Assembly: GCF_029784165.1 (NCBI RefSeq)
Contig: NC_073696.1
Coordinates: forward strand, 48,553,315 to 48,617,314
Direction: 5' to 3'
DNA from: Wyeomyia smithii
Taxonomy: Eukaryota > Arthropoda > Insecta > Diptera > Culicidae
Length of the DNA: 64,000 nucleotides
The notes under the pieces: generated by a model
Seen by the model: only the letters and a program-made list of their open reading frames with translations
Told to the model about the DNA's origin: nothing
Database searches by the model: none
Position numbers and translations under genes: made by a program
In this document: in pieces, positions 22,964-38,100 of the stretch
How the letters are laid out: each line of letters opens with the position of its first letter
Position numbering within the stretch: the first letter of the stretch is position 1

Positions 22964-22997
22964 TCAGTTTTCCGGAAGCTGTCGAGCGGACTGGATC
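22964..22997 (+). promoter_or_regulatory. Inr + DPE core promoter
   Basis: An insect initiator TCAGTT (A at 22,966 taken as +1) is followed at exactly +28 to +32 by GGATC, which fits the DPE consensus RGWYV. The predicted start lies 116 bp upstream of the ATG at 23,082, and no TATA box was seen. The exact spacing supports a real TATA-less promoter. The transcript itself is inferred. Confidence 0.6.
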
Positions 22998-23081
22998 GAA
23001 TTTCGCTGGCTGTGCGCTGTGAAGATTTGGCTAGAGTTTTAAATTTTTTATTCAAGTAAGGCCTAGATAGATAGTCACAGA

Positions 23082-23156
23082 ATGTTCGGAAAAAGTTCTT
23101 TGCTGTTGGGAAAAGTGCTTCTGCTTGCAGCTGTGATTGGTGTTGCTATTGCATGC
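23082..23156 (+). CDS. ML-like gene exon 1: signal peptide
   Basis: The 25 codons begin MFGKSSLLLGKVLLLAAVIG and end VAIAC, a textbook signal peptide with cleavage likely after AIA. The exon ends TGC|GTAAGT, a near-perfect donor in phase 0, matching the phase-0 acceptor of the exon at 39,308. The ATG at 23,082 is the first after the predicted start site that opens this frame. Confidence 0.75.
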
Positions 23157-26100
23157 GTAAGTACTGAACAAGATATCGGCTCCAAGCCGCTCGGGAATTT
23201 ATTAGATTCACTTTCGCTGGAACGGGTTGTAAAACGTGCAGACGTCGCTTGTTTTGGTCGGTCAGCGTGATTGCGCAAAATCATGCCGAAAATTCCGTTC
23301 GATTCTGATTGAGTCAGGTTCATTTGTTCGGTCGATTTGTTTAGATAATTTGTCAGTATATTAGATTCATGGGGAATTTGACGGTGAACCGGTTGTATAT
23401 TTTTTTCTACGGCGTCAATTATGCATAAGAAGTCTTATTCCTCTGGTTGTTCGTTTCAATTAGGAACAAAAACAAAGCGTTGTATTTTAAATACTACCAA
23501 ATTGTTGAAGCTGGATTATTCAAAATTTGACGTTCAAATATACGTTTGTAGAAGGTGTCATCTTTTGTTTAACTGTGCTGGTAAAATACGTATTATGTAT
23601 AATCTTATGATTTTCGTTACCATCTCGCGAATGTTATTTCCCGAAGTGCTAGAATTATTTTTAGCTTAGTGATTGTGGCGAATAATGAAACCCAGCAAAA
23701 CAGGTAATAATATACTATTGCTACCTTCATTTTTTGGTTACCAACACAATGTTCCCGATTATTTGTCTACCTTCACTATCAATTCAACCACATCAGCTTC
23801 ATATAGAAAATCATGCAACCGGAAAAAATGCCATCGCCGCCAGTTTCAAGGCTTTAATGGCTAGGAAATCAAATCGAGCGTTTTTATAATATATTTCGTT
23901 TCTATCAATGATCTGATTATTATTCTAACGACAACCGGAAAGCGATATTCTGCCCGCACGAGTTAGCTATTTGGAGCATGGTAATTCGTCATTTTACGAA
24001 AAATTGCTTCGTTAATGAGGCACATTTTAAGGTTTAAATTTGGAAAATGTGTTGAGGTTGAATTCACAATAATGTCCAGTCTTTTTAATAGGATTTTTTT
24101 CTCCATTGAACCTGAATATGAAACTAAATATAAAAGTATTGAAGTAAAAGGACAATGTTATCTTGCATTTTTAGCCTGATTTTAAATTTTTTACAGTTTT
24201 CAAAAGAAAGAAGTAGTTTTTTTTTTTGCGTAAATCGTAATTCGCGCTAAAAATTATCCAGTTGGAAAATGAGTCTGATAAATAGGTTATTCAATATATA
24301 TTTCCTCCCTATCACCACCATAAGCCATTACTCGAATTTATCTGCGTAGACGATTTTGTGGTGTGTTTTGCACAATTGTCGAATATTCGTCAACTGTTCT
24401 TAGCTCCGGAATATTGGTAAAATTCATGTCCTTGGCAATCAACGTATTTGCCCAGTTCTCTTCTTCACTTTTTGGATGTGGGATTCAAAACATTTTTTTT
24501 TCGCCGTTTCCCTCTTTCTCGCGTGTTTGAGAATGTACTTCGCATCGGGAATTCAAAAAATTTTGCCAATTCTGAAGTGCAGAGACCAGGATTTTGATTT
24601 CGAATGAGCGTGATCGGACCGTACCGCGTTTGGTCTAGTAATACCATGATGTAAACAAATGACCCTAATCTGACATCTAGTCCATATTGTGATATTATAC
24701 GCTTTTAGCCTGAATGAAATTTGTAACAGCCCAATTGGATTTCCGAACATCGCCACAGATAAGATGTTTCGAAATTAAAAGTGAAAATTTGAAATCAAAA
24801 GGTTACAAATCACGAACAGAAATTTTTTGAACTTTAAATGTCAGCAAACAGTTTTAGTTCTACTAAGTTTTAAAGGTTTTTTTTTTTTTTGAGACCATTT
24901 TTATTTTCAGCGCCTTGAAAATCTGAGACATCAAGCATTGGTATTATTTCCTGGCCTGTGTGTTCAACAATGATAAAAATATTCTTAAAGCCAAAACGCT
25001 TTGTTTGATCGGTATAATATCTTTATCGAAGTTGTAGATAATAGTTGAGTCCTTCCAAAAATATATACACTGTAAAATTGAAATTTTATTTTTTTTTCTA
25101 TTTTTTGAGTTGTTTCAGATATGTAATTTACAATATTTCTTTCTGTTTTCTTCATATTTTTCGTCTCACGACGTATAGGTATGATAGTGAAAAGATAAAA
25201 TTACTGTCCACAATTTTGCCGCAGACATTATACCAATCAAAAAACCGTTTTGGCTTGAATTTATTCTCTTTTTTGGAAACATTAACTATTTTGTTTCTTA
25301 TTTCTCAATGATCATACAATCATTAATGTTCAGCTATACTTTTGCAGTTTGTTTGAAAAATAAATTATTTTTCAAAAAATGGGCTCTTTAAGATAAATAG
25401 TTTTAAATCCTCTTGAAGATTTCTTCTGTTGAAAATATTTTTCACGATGTATATTTTTTCGGAGAGGAAAAAATACTATCTTCAACTTTGCCACAGACGT
25501 CACACCGATCAAACGTACCGTTCTGAAAATATTTGTAATCATCACTTCTTTTACAAATGAAAAGTGATTCTTAAAAATAACTATAGCACAAAATGACATC
25601 TTAAGCCCAAAGGAATATCTATACAAAGTTTCATAAAAAAATCACAATATGAATAATATATTTAAAATTGGGACACTTTTTATAGAATTGCTCTAATACT
25701 TTTATTCTAGAAAAAATGCAGAATATTTTAATCAGTTCTTATTAATCACATCTCTTCCGGTGCATATGCAGACCGCCGAAAAAAAACGAAGAAAGCTACA
25801 AATTTGTCCTTTGTTTCGCAAACTTTTCGACAGTTCGGATAGTCTTCAAAAAAGTACAACCTTTTCTCTGCTGTCGTTTAAAAGAAGTATTTACTGTTGG
25901 CGACTATACTCTACATCCATCCAAGATAGCTGTTATGAAGCTGAAGCATGTTGGTAATGGAGAAGTTTTGATGAATTAATTATTTACTAGGAATATTTAT
26001 CCAGAATTTATTTTGTGTGTTCTGCCATAAACGCAACGGAGAAGTTTATAAACGCGCTAATGCTATCGAAGTCTGTGTATAATAAATAGATGTTCCGAAT

Positions 26101-29100
26101 CGGAATGTAGCACCAAGGCTTTGCTCTGCTAATGCTATCGACGTCTACTTGTTCGAAATTTAACCGAAAGCGTTTCCGTTCTGAATTCTGCATGTCTTTC
26201 TCTATAATCGGTGTGTAGCGGTAATAGCCGTTTTACGATGATAACAATCTTCGGTTTGTCGCTAAACGACTGCAGTTAGCGATTGTTATAAACTGGTTTA
26301 GTTAAATTCATATCCACTAAAGAGCTGCAAATTGCAGATTCTTGATGATGAAACAAGCTGGCAGGTCCTCGAAACCGAGGTATACGGAGATTACAAGGAT
26401 ATCTTGCAATTTTATTAGCTTACTTGCAAAAGAATTTTACGCCCTTGCGAGCGGCTTCCCGGTAGTTGAACGGAATATTCGCAATGACGGACGAAAACAT
26501 GCATGCTTTTGAGTTCTTTCTTCGTTTTATTTATCAACTAGTTGAACATTCCCGGCGATGCTCGGGATCAAAGGTTTCAAAGATAGATTTTTTTTTTTTT
26601 CATTGCTGCATTAGCTCAACTCACTTAAAAAATAAAATTTACATCTTATACTTCATCATCACTTTAAGTAGGGTGTCGAACGTCTTCGTCAGTGGTTTTC
26701 TTCGGACCTTTTTTGCATAAGATTGCGCCAGTAAAACTACCGAAGAAAACCACTGACGAAGACGTTCGATACCCTACTTCAATATTCTGAGAACGTGCAG
26801 AACGGAAATACCCATATTGGAGTGTGTTTTGTGATTTCGGGCTGATTAACAGAAACTGGAAGTCACCATTTTGGATTTAAAAATGACGTATGGAGTTCCA
26901 TTTTCGAAAGTATTGAAATTGTTGGCCAAATCACTTTAGAAGTCATAAATTTGCATGTTTCATGTAGTTTTGTGAATAATATATCAAATTTAGTAATCAG
27001 ATACTTGTTATTTTTCTTCAAATGTCTTTTCTGAAGGTTAACAAACATTTTAATGAAAAAAAAAATTGTGTCATCGCTATAAAATGACGTATGGAGGTCC
27101 ACTTTCGGAAGTATTGAAATTGTTGGCCAAATATCACTTTAGGTTATTTTCCTGAAACCGGAAGTCGCCATTTTTTAATCCACAAAACTTTGTAGAAAAT
27201 AAGAAAATAAAAGACTTTTAATGCTTAAGCTGCCTCTTAATCGATATTCAAACAAATGAATCGTAACCTTTCCTGCAGCTAAATGTGAGTTCTAGTTTGG
27301 ATTATCGCAAAAAAAGTAAAACAGTAAGATTAAGAGCTGAATGAATTTCTAGTTAAAAGCTCTCTAATAAAAATCAAATTCAAATTCAAAAGTACAAAAG
27401 TAAATCGAATGCCGTAAAATGTAACTATTCACAAAACTACGAAAACATCAAAAATATAAAATGTTCATGCTCGAGACATGGGTTATTCTGCAAAAAAAAA
27501 TTGTAGATAAAAGGACAACGAACATTTTATTGCAAAAAAAAACAAATCATTGAATTTTGATTCAGAGGCGAATTGCGCATAAAAAGTCAAAGTTTCGCAT
27601 GGAATCGTATAAAAACGTATAAATTAAAAAAAAATATTTTCGGTGATTTTCTGTATTCTGTATGCTGTATGTGGTCCTCGTGGCTCTGTGGTTAGCGATG
27701 TCGATTGGCTCCCACACGGTTGTGATATCTGGTTCGATCCCCGATCAGGTCGAGAATCTTTTCTAGCTGCAATTTTTCTCGACTCAGCTCTGGGGCACGG
27801 TGTATCGTTGTTCTTATCCTACAACATGCAAAATGTGCTAAAACAATATCGATAACGAATTTTCTCAACTAATCTGGTTGATCGAGAGCGCTATTAGAAG
27901 GCTGCAATATTGTTGTGCTGTATACAGAAAATCATCTTCAAACATAAATTTTATATTTTAACATAAACAAACGTTTTAATGAAAAAGAATCACATGTCAT
28001 CTCTTTAAATTTTGATTTAGAGGCAAATCCAGCATAAAAAGTCATAATTTTGCATGTTTCACGCAGTTTTGTGAATAATATCTCAACTTTTAGTAATCAT
28101 ATACATTTTATTTTTCCTCAAATGTCTTTCCTGAACGTTAACAAACATTTTAGTGAAAAAAAAATCATATGTCAACGCTTTGAATTTTGATTTAGAGGCT
28201 AATTTAGCACAGAAAGCCATTACTTTGCGTGTTTTCGGTAGTTTCGTGCATAATATCTCAAGTTTTAGTAATCAGATACTTGTTACTTTTCTTCAAATGT
28301 CTTTCCTGAACGTTAACAAACATTTTAATGAAAAAAGAATCACATGTCATCGCTTTGAAATTAGATTTAGAGGCGAATTCAGCATAAAAAGTCATAATTT
28401 TGCAAGTTTTAGGTAGTTTTGTAAATAAAATCTCAAGTTTTAGTAAACAGACTTACTTTCCTTCAAATGTCTTTCCTAAACGTGTACAAACATTTTAATG
28501 TAAAAAGAATCACATATCATCGCTTTAAATTTTGATTTAGAGGCAAATTCAGCATAAAAAGTCATAAAGTTGCATGTTTCACGTAGTTTTGTGAATAATA
28601 TCTCAAGTTTTAGTAATCATATACTATTTATTTTTCCTCAAATGTCTTTCCTGAACATTAACAAACGTTTTAATGAAAAAAGAATCACATGTCATGGCTT
28701 TAAATTTTGTTTTAGAGGCAAATTCAGCATAAAAAGTCATAATTTTGCAAGTTTTACGTAGTTTTGTGAATAAAATCTCAAGTTTTAGTAAACAGATACT
28801 TGTTTCTTTCCTTCAAATGTCTTTCCTAAACGTTTACAAACATTTTAATGTAAAAAAAATCACATGTCATCGCTTGAAATTTTGATTTAGAGGCAAATTC
28901 AGCATATTTTTGCTTGTTTTACGTAGTTTTGTGAATAAAATCTCAAGTTTTAGTAATCAGATACCAATTATTTTTTTCACATGTCTTTCCTGAACATTAA
29001 CAAACATTTTAGTGTAAAAAATCATATGTCAACGCTTTGAATTTTGATTTAGAGGCAAATTTAGCACAGAAAGTCATAATTTTGCGTGTTTTACGTAGTT

Positions 29101-32100
29101 TCGTGAATAATATCTCAAGTTTTAGTAATTAGATACCTATTATTTTTTCTCAAATATCTTTCTTAAGCATCAACGAACATTTCAATGAAAAAAGAATCAC
29201 TTGTCATCGCTTTGAATTTTGATTTGGAGACGAATTAAGTATAAAAAGTCATAATTTTGCATGTTTTACGTAGTTTTGTGAATAATATCTCAAGTTTTAG
29301 TAATCAGATACTAATTATTTTTCCTCGAATGTCTTCCCTGAACATCAACAAACATTTTAGTGAAAAAAGAATCATATGTCATCGCTTTGAATTTTGATTG
29401 AGAGGCAAATTTAGCACAGAAAGTCATAATTTTGCATGTTTTACGTAGTTTTGTGGATAATATCTAAAGTTTTAGTAATTAGATAACTATTTTTTTATAA
29501 CTAATGTCTTTCCTGAACATCAGCGAACATTTTCATGTTAAAAAACCTACATGTCACCGCTTATTATTTTTGATTTAGAACGATTCAAAATGATGATGAT
29601 TACTGTACACCACAGAGACTAAGGGAATAATATCAATAAGATCAAGCGTTACGGAATTCCATTTTTATATAGTAGAAGATGTCTTTCCTGAACATCAGCG
29701 AACATTTTCATGTTAAAAAACCTACATGTCACCGCTTATTATTTTTGATTTAGAACGATTCAAAATGATGATGATTACTGTACACCACAGAGACTAAGGG
29801 AATAATATCAATAAGATCAAGCGTTACGGAATTCCATTTTTATATAGTAGATTCCTCCTCAGTTTTCGCGACAAAATTGTTGGAGTATCCCTCACGTTTC
29901 AGGTTGCCCTAACATCGTCGATGCTCGATGTCGAGCTTCGTAGCCGCAAGGTTACAGAGTCCGCTTTGACAAGCGAATGGTGATAGATTCGAATCTTAGT
30001 AGAACCAAACCATTCGTTCGCAAAAAGGACTTTAAGTATGGGTTTATTCTCAGGCTCTTCCACACAAAATCTTCTCTCCAGATTTAATAACCTCTCGTCT
30101 AAAGCTTCGATAATATCATAGACTATAGCACGTTATATGCTTTTAGAGTGATAGCTTGCAGGAGGATATGATAGAATCGATAAGGAAGAAAGTTGGTTAC
30201 TAAATCTGAATTAGAAGACAAAAAAAAGTACTATAACTTCCCTCCAGACTTAATAACCACTGATCTAAAGCTTCAATAATATCATAGACTATAGCACGTT
30301 ATATGCTTTTAGAGTGATAGCCTGCAGGAGGATATGATAAGGTCGATAAGGAAGGTAGTAGGTTACTAAGTCTAAGAAGACAAAAAGCACTATAACACGG
30401 AGCAGGTTACTTCTCAATAAGTAGCACTGCAAAATGGTAAAAAAAAACAGAAATGTGCAAACAGCAAAAACGTCCGGACAATGCCACAATAGATCAAACA
30501 ACTACTGGTCGCAGTGGGGTCCACAAAAAAAAAAAAAAACATCGTCGATGGGACGCAACTTGAGGACGTTGGGCGGGCTCGCCAACTTGGGTACCACATC
30601 GATATTTAGCCGATGGATCTCCTCCGACGATCGCTCCGAGTAATGAGCCGACGCCGCAGTCCGGCCAAAATATCGTACCTTCGGCTTTTAGGCATTTCTT
30701 GATGAACGATGCAACTTTCGACAGGCACTTCGTACTATAAATTTTCCCGTTCACGGCCAGTCCGGAACGAAAAAAACGGCTTTGGCACCCCCTTTTCGCT
30801 GATTGTCAGCCACAGCAGCACCCTCTTGGGGAACTTGGTGTGTGAAATGAACTTCACCTCGATGCTCACTACCTTCGTGGGGGAAGTAAAATACGAAGTG
30901 CCTGGTCAAGCGCATGCAGCGATGCACAGTGGGGAATCGCTGGCCATCAGCCAAAAAATTTTTTTTCGTTAGCTGTTTCATAATATTTTTCTTTTATTGC
31001 TATAATATTCAAGTGTCTAAATCCAAAATTTGAGCTCAATATCATGAAATCTGATTTTTTATGACTCTTCAAAGCTTGGCGAACTGACTTTTTTTGTCTT
31101 TTTTTTGAAAAAAAGTACATTACTTCGAAACGCTTTCTAGCTTCAATGATAGCTGGGATTTTTTTGACGTCAAAGGAAAAGTTGTTGTAAATATTGTGCA
31201 AAACAAACCCTTTTCATTAGATATTGTAAAATTTGGTCATAGAAGGCCTGACACTAGCAAAATTTAAAAAAACGTGATTTTTTGTAGAAAAGAAGCTTAA
31301 AAGTTTAGTTGCCGCAGTTTGCCACGGTTGTGACTACATTCGAAATTTAGGTAAAACCGTAAGCATTCAAATGCATACTGTCCGCTGTAGCGCAAAACTG
31401 CGCAAATTGTCACTTTAGTGAAAAAAGCGATAGCAGATTTTTTTAGTTTTTATTTTTAAAATTGAAATTTCATCCAGGATTAATTTTAATCATAACCATG
31501 ATACCCCATTAATGAAAATTTATGATATCGTACTCAATCCGTAAGGATAAAATATAAATTTGGGCAGAAATCACAAAATTTATCAATGAATAGTTATAAA
31601 ATAAGTGTTAAACAAGAAAACAGTAAACAAACCTTTATGTAATTTTGATCATGTAGAAAGTGATAAATCTGCAAATTTAAAACAATATTAAAAACATTCA
31701 GCCCTTTTCAATTTATGATCATGCAATTCTAAACTGATTGAAGTGTCAAATACTAGCAGCAAATTCATTCCATCAAACTCCGGCTAACAATATCCCGTTT
31801 GAAGACTGCTTTTGCTTCACACTGGTTTGCATACATAAGTAAAGCACACATTTTGCTTTATGAGAAAAAAAAAAACAAAGAACAGTCGTTGCCCTCCGCA
31901 TCTTTTCGTATTCATTTAGAACGTTATGTCATTCCAGTGTCTTGGTTTTCAAATTCATAAATTCGTTGAATTTTATTATGGAGCCTTCAACTTCAGCGGC
32001 ACCACCTAATTCAATGTCTAGTAAGTTGTCAATTCATGGTGTTATACATGTATTTAAATGTCCTCTTTCAACCATAGAAACCGGATTAGGAAGATAACAT

Positions 32101-35100
32101 AGATATGAAACAATGAAACATCGAAAATTACTAGAAGAAATTAAAATTTCAGCGAAAAACATTTTTCCTGCTGATAAGTATAATGAACTTAAAATTTTCT
32201 GGAAACAATTCAACACGAGATTTAAGCGATCACAGCGGAAGATGATGATGCTGATGATGATTTTTTCAATTTGTAATTAGTTTGTATTACTTATGTTGTT
32301 TTAGTTTATTAAAAAAATATATATATTTAAGCAAAATTTGTTTAGTTCGAGGGGTCATCCATAAATTACGTTTTTTTTTCAATGGGGAGGACACCTGTGG
32401 CACTACTTGTGGTCAAAAATCATATAATTCTATAAAAAAAGAAAAAAGTACCAAAAAATATTAAAAATTGGATTTCGTGCTTTATGGACGGCCCCAAAAA
32501 AAAAATGGATGTCAAATTCGTGTTCAGCGCCCAAAATTTATGTAAATACCAAGTTTTTGTCGCATTTATCGCTTGGCTTGGCCAGCCTTTGTATGGAGTC
32601 GCCTCACTGTGCGATGTAGCCACTATTCCCTTGGTCTTCCTCTTCAGCATCCTTTGGAGCTTCTTGTCGCTCAAAATCGTCGGCCGTTCGGAACCGGGCT
32701 TCCTTTCGATGCTCTGATTGTTGTCCAATAGTGCCAAGATGTTGTAGATGCCGGAAAGGGCGTATCCGTCCACGAACTACCGTACAATGTCCGTTTTCGA
32801 CGCGACGGGATACCGTTCTCTGAGCGCGATACTTCTAAACGGAGTAGCTCCACTGTTCTCGCCATCACGATTAGAGTTCGACTGATGAAGCTGTCAATTT
32901 TTTTCCTGTTGACTTATAGGTTACTATGATTGATGCTGCATGGTAGTTTCGTCTGTGCGTGTCCCATGAAAAATCGGAAATTCTATTCCATTTTTTTTAC
33001 CGCAAACGTCAATAGTAATATAATCACTGATATCCATGGCTAAACTGAAATTTCCATCGGCTGTTACGTTTTTGCTAGTGCTACTACTGTCGCTAAGGTA
33101 GAAGCACTCCTGTCGTCTAACGGCTGCCGTAGTACAGTACATTTTCTAAGGCTGGTTCGGAGTGCCGTCTTTAAACAACCCGATCTGCTTACATAAGATT
33201 AGTTTCCAGCGATTTAAAAAAATCTTTCCTAACGATTTTGAATACATATAAATTAAGCTTAAAGCGCAGTATGCAGTTCAAAAAGGAATTCATTTTTCTA
33301 TCTCAATCCCATGTAAAATTCAGGCACTGAATCAGGTAATGAAATTTCTTCTGGTAGCTAGTACGCAGCTGAAAAGAAATCATAAACCGAAATGGAAAAC
33401 AAAGTTCACTTGCTTTGAACACTGCTGTGAAGCAAAATGTCACTTTTTCTTGCACGTAATAATTGGCACTGACATTATTCAGGTACTGAAAGTGTCAGGC
33501 AGTTGGTTGGTCGTCTCACACCCATCGCTGGCATTGGAAGACATTAGCCTACATTCAAAATATTTTTCACGTTATAGTTACCGGAAAAGTTACGTGAATA
33601 TTTTCCACTATCGTTTTCTAGTAGATTCTACGTGATTGTCATTTGAGTTCATGAAATTAAAAGAAATAATTATCGGTTTCCGTTAGACTTCTCTAGAAAT
33701 TTGGGAAATAAATATTGAAATTCAGTCCGCGCCCAAATTTGAGTTCATCATGACCTGGTGAGATGAATTATCCTTTGAAACTTTCAGTAGATGCATGCAT
33801 TTCATGTGAGTTTCACGTAGAACTCATCTACTGGTAAACGACGAATTTGCATACCTGATTTATTACGCAACATATTTTGATAATTTCTTAAACCCGTTTC
33901 CTAGCTCATAAAAATGAGAGAAATAAATGAAAATTGTACATTTCGTAAAACGTGATTGCTATCAGATATCACTCAGGTATGCAAATTCGTGAATGAATAA
34001 AACAACAAAAAAACTGATAAATATTACGATATTCCCGGGGATTGTTATTATCCGCTGCAGCTGTTTTCGTTCAGGTAACTCTTCCACCTTTGAACCGAAG
34101 CTGTGTGAAACCTGTAAGCTCAAGTCTCGAGTTTATTAGGATTTTTCGAAAATTCACTTATTTGCAAGCCACCCATAAATTCTGTTATATGTTCAGAATC
34201 AGACAACAGCTTCGCCATTTTGATTTCTGGTTCATTTCGCACAGAGAATTCACGCGATACATCCTGCTTGACGTTGTCAAGTTCACGTGGATGGTACGTG
34301 ATTAACCATGGTATGCATGAGATTTTCACGTAGATGTTATGTTTGTCACATAAATCATGCAAAATGACAGGAAATGAACAAATAGAGGAACTTTCACGTA
34401 ACAATAACGTGAAAAATATTTTGAGTTTACGATGAAGACATCCATTTCTGTGACGACAACGTGAAGACATTGGAGAAAACATGTGAAGACATTGAAAAAT
34501 ATGTGAACGACCCGAATTTGGCATTAGTGCATTAGTGGTGACCTGTATTTTTTTTGCTCGACAGTTTTCGATTTGCCGGAAAGTGTTTTTAGCCTTCGGG
34601 CTCCGGGTAGGAAGACATTTTTTCGCGGACCAGACTTTTGAAAAAACTACCTGGCATCCCTGCTCTCACACCAGATCGCGGTAAACAAATGTGTTCGAGT
34701 GTTCTAGAAAAAAGGAAAAATCATGTGCTCACTCACGTCAGATATCGTTACTGTGAAGTATTCTCAGCTGTCAAAATTCCGTTTGGTAAAAAGGGCAAAA
34801 TTTCGTTAACCTCTTTTCATTTCAACTGCGTACCACGCTTAAGATGTGTTGACATCGTCGTAGTAGTTTGCGAGAGAATGAGTATTGGTATCGGTACACT
34901 CTCTTCACCTTCCTTCTTATGATACATTTCTTGTTGTAAGTGTAAACCATATGATATATGAAGTTTTACGTATGATGTGCGCTAAGCGAACAATTCTGAT
35001 CTAATCGTATTCATTTGGCTGATGGTCGTGATTTTTTTGTCAAAAAAAAAGTCATTTACTTTTTTGACAGAGTGTGTAATCTTCTACTCTCTCTCAACTC

Positions 35101-38100
35101 AACCACAGACGAAGTAGTCCCTTCACCACAGTTTCCCTCTTACTGCATCTCAGCAAAGATAACTAGAACAAGATACCTAACTTCCATATTTTTCATACAT
35201 TTTGAATACGACCGATTTCCGACGGTTAGTGCTGCCATCTGATGAGTTAAATTCTCATAAAATTGTCACTATGAGCAAAACCGATTTATCGTGCATAGTC
35301 CGTCATCGATCGTTGAGCTGTTCAAGATTGTATATGAAAAAGGTGTAGCAGTTTGGTCAGCTCGACGCTTAAGATAACATGCAGATTAATGATATTGTCA
35401 TTTTTTGCACTTAATACTATTGCCATATTTTTTGCACTTCAAAGTACGAAAGAAAGTGTGAAATTGACTGTCAGAGTGGAAGTTTATATTGAGGGGTTAT
35501 ATTTATTTTCAGGTCCCATTCTTCCAACACTTAAAGTTTGTATGTCGCAAGCACCATTGTTCATATGGTCAGGTTCACCGGGGTACCCGATTTTTGCTTT
35601 ATTAACCTCGGCAAGTGTGGAAAACTTGGCTGTAGAGCGTGCTCATAGCGGTTACCAGGAAGTTCTGATGGTACGCTTAATTTTAAATAATGCGCCGATA
35701 ATTCTTGATTCTTCCGGAAAGTTTCATGTTTGAGAACTAAACATTCGTACACATTACTATCATTTTTCGGATGGCAGCACCGTACAGTCGTCCACATGGA
35801 TACTGAAAAAAATTGTTTCACCTTTCAGCAGTCATGTCTTGGCCTTGTCGTCAGTTGAATTTGACGTTAAGTATACATCACATCAACAGTGTATAAATTA
35901 GTTCGACTTTTACTCACGCGCAGCGAAAATCATGTCCGATGAATTCTGCAAGAGTCAGGTATCTTGTTCTAGTCATCTTTAATCTCAGTCAGCATTATAT
36001 TCTCCTAGGGACCTATACATAGAGAGAAGACAGGGCGCTAACCATTATGTGAACTGTCACACCAAAACGAATAACGGCAATGTAAAATCATACTCTCCCA
36101 GATGGTCTCAAGGTAGGATGCTGGCTCAACAAGCCAGTCGTCGTAGGTTAGAGTTTCGGTTCGGGAGAAGACTTTTGGTGTCAGTAGGATCGTAGTTTCA
36201 AAAGTTATGAATTTTTGAAACTAAAATGCATGGAATATAACCGTTTTTTATGGTCACACTATTTCGGAACTGGTCATTAGAGATGGTCGAGTTTGATGTT
36301 TTTCAAACCTGAACCCGAAACTATTTTTCACGATCAAACACGAACCCGAAATTGTCAAACCCGAAACCGAGATTTCATGGATTTTTACACATAGATTACA
36401 AATTGCGACCAAGAGACATTTTTTATGTTTGACCCAAAAAGATCGACAACCAAATGAAAAAGGGGTATTTTTTTAAAGAAAAACATTAAAAACTTTGAGT
36501 AGAATTGAAATATTTGCGATGTCAGCATTGCAGATTAAAAAGCTCTCAAAGTCGTTCAAAGATATTTTTGATGTGAAAATTTAAATAGAAGAGTAAGAGC
36601 GAAAAATGTGTGTTTTTTTTTTAATCTAAATCGGTTATTTTCAAAGATAAAGAAAACCTTTCTTCGGAAAGTTACTAGAAATTACCGGAGATATAACAAT
36701 ACAGAACAACTTTTTCTCGAAGATAAAAAAAAATTAGATGCTTGATTTCGAAAAAAATTTGGGCCACCCTAGTTTTTGATATATTTTTTATAAATTTTTT
36801 CTCTAAAATATTGCTGTCGAGCTCTAGATTCAAAATTCTAGGGTTTCTCGATCATTATGCAATGAAGAACAAAGTTTTATTGAAAGCGGCACCTTATACC
36901 TTTTGAAAGTCATTAGATAAATTTACTAATGCTGTTTTTTCATTGTTGTGTTAACTCACATTATATGTTGCGAATGAGTTCTTCGATCCTATACGTTGCT
37001 TCCTGTCATTCTCACTAGCGTGCAAGCTCGCCATAGCAACTTTGCTAATCGATCCGAAATCATCAACTGTTGTGTACAAGTTCACTTGCATTCAATAGAA
37101 TTGTGTGATGATTTATTTTGCAATCAATGGAATTATTTGTTGGTATAATCACCGTTACTTCTTATGTATCTTATTAATTGATATTTTTCGGTGAACAATC
37201 AATGGAATTGTAGAGTTTTTTATAAAAGTACACCGAATTCCTTTTAAACGCGACTTTGCGTGATTTTGTCTCACACGATTATTTTTTACGTAGTTTTCTC
37301 GAAATAACGCCATTTGTGTTATGGGAAACATTTTGATATGACCAAGATGCAACAAATGGCCGAAAATAGCAAAATGTCAAACAGGAAATACGGTTGAAAA
37401 GGACACATACACACATGCACATACACACCACGTAGCGAAAGATTTTATCAAAATGACGCAATCTTTTCTTATACGATTTGTTCAAATCTACGCGACTTTT
37501 TTCAATCACGTGAACACAGAATTCAATATAGACCAAAGAGTAAATTACGTCAAAAACTCAGCGATATTGAAAAAACTTGGCATAATAGACGGTGATTTTT
37601 GCCAATAAAGTTAGGTTTTGCCTGTAATGTACCATTGCTCTAATGCACAATGATACGAGAGCTCTAAATAGTGTACTTTTTTCATATACTCTACAAACAC
37701 TGGTTTTATTTTCATAACATCTTCAAAATAAATTTACTATAACAAGCCTTAGAGAATTACAATAAGATGTAGTTTGGAACTCCACTGCTAAGGGCGCTGC
37801 AAAATCTAACTCGTAAGTCTTGCACTCTGGAGAAAAGATGTCTTCAGAAAAGTTGTAGATAATTTCCTTCCGAAAAGGTGTACCAATAACACTCTCAGTC
37901 AAAGATCAAACGGTTCATATTGGACCCTTGAATAAGACTGTTTAATTCAAAAACACTTCAGCGTTTAGAAAGCTCCTTGAATGTTCAACATATATTTGTA
38001 TACCATTGAAATACACAGCTTTAAAAAAGGCACAAAAAAGATAGCTTCTACAAAAACCGAGTTATTGCCAAAAACTGTAGAAAAATTATTCTTTATGTAC

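Noticed and set aside
28153..28761. Open frames across the satellite array
   Set aside because: They recur with the 174-bp unit and reflect repetition, not coding constraint.
32924..33142. Minus-strand 72-codon frame with a possible donor
   Set aside because: No recognisable family and no acceptor or partner exon; not enough to call a gene.
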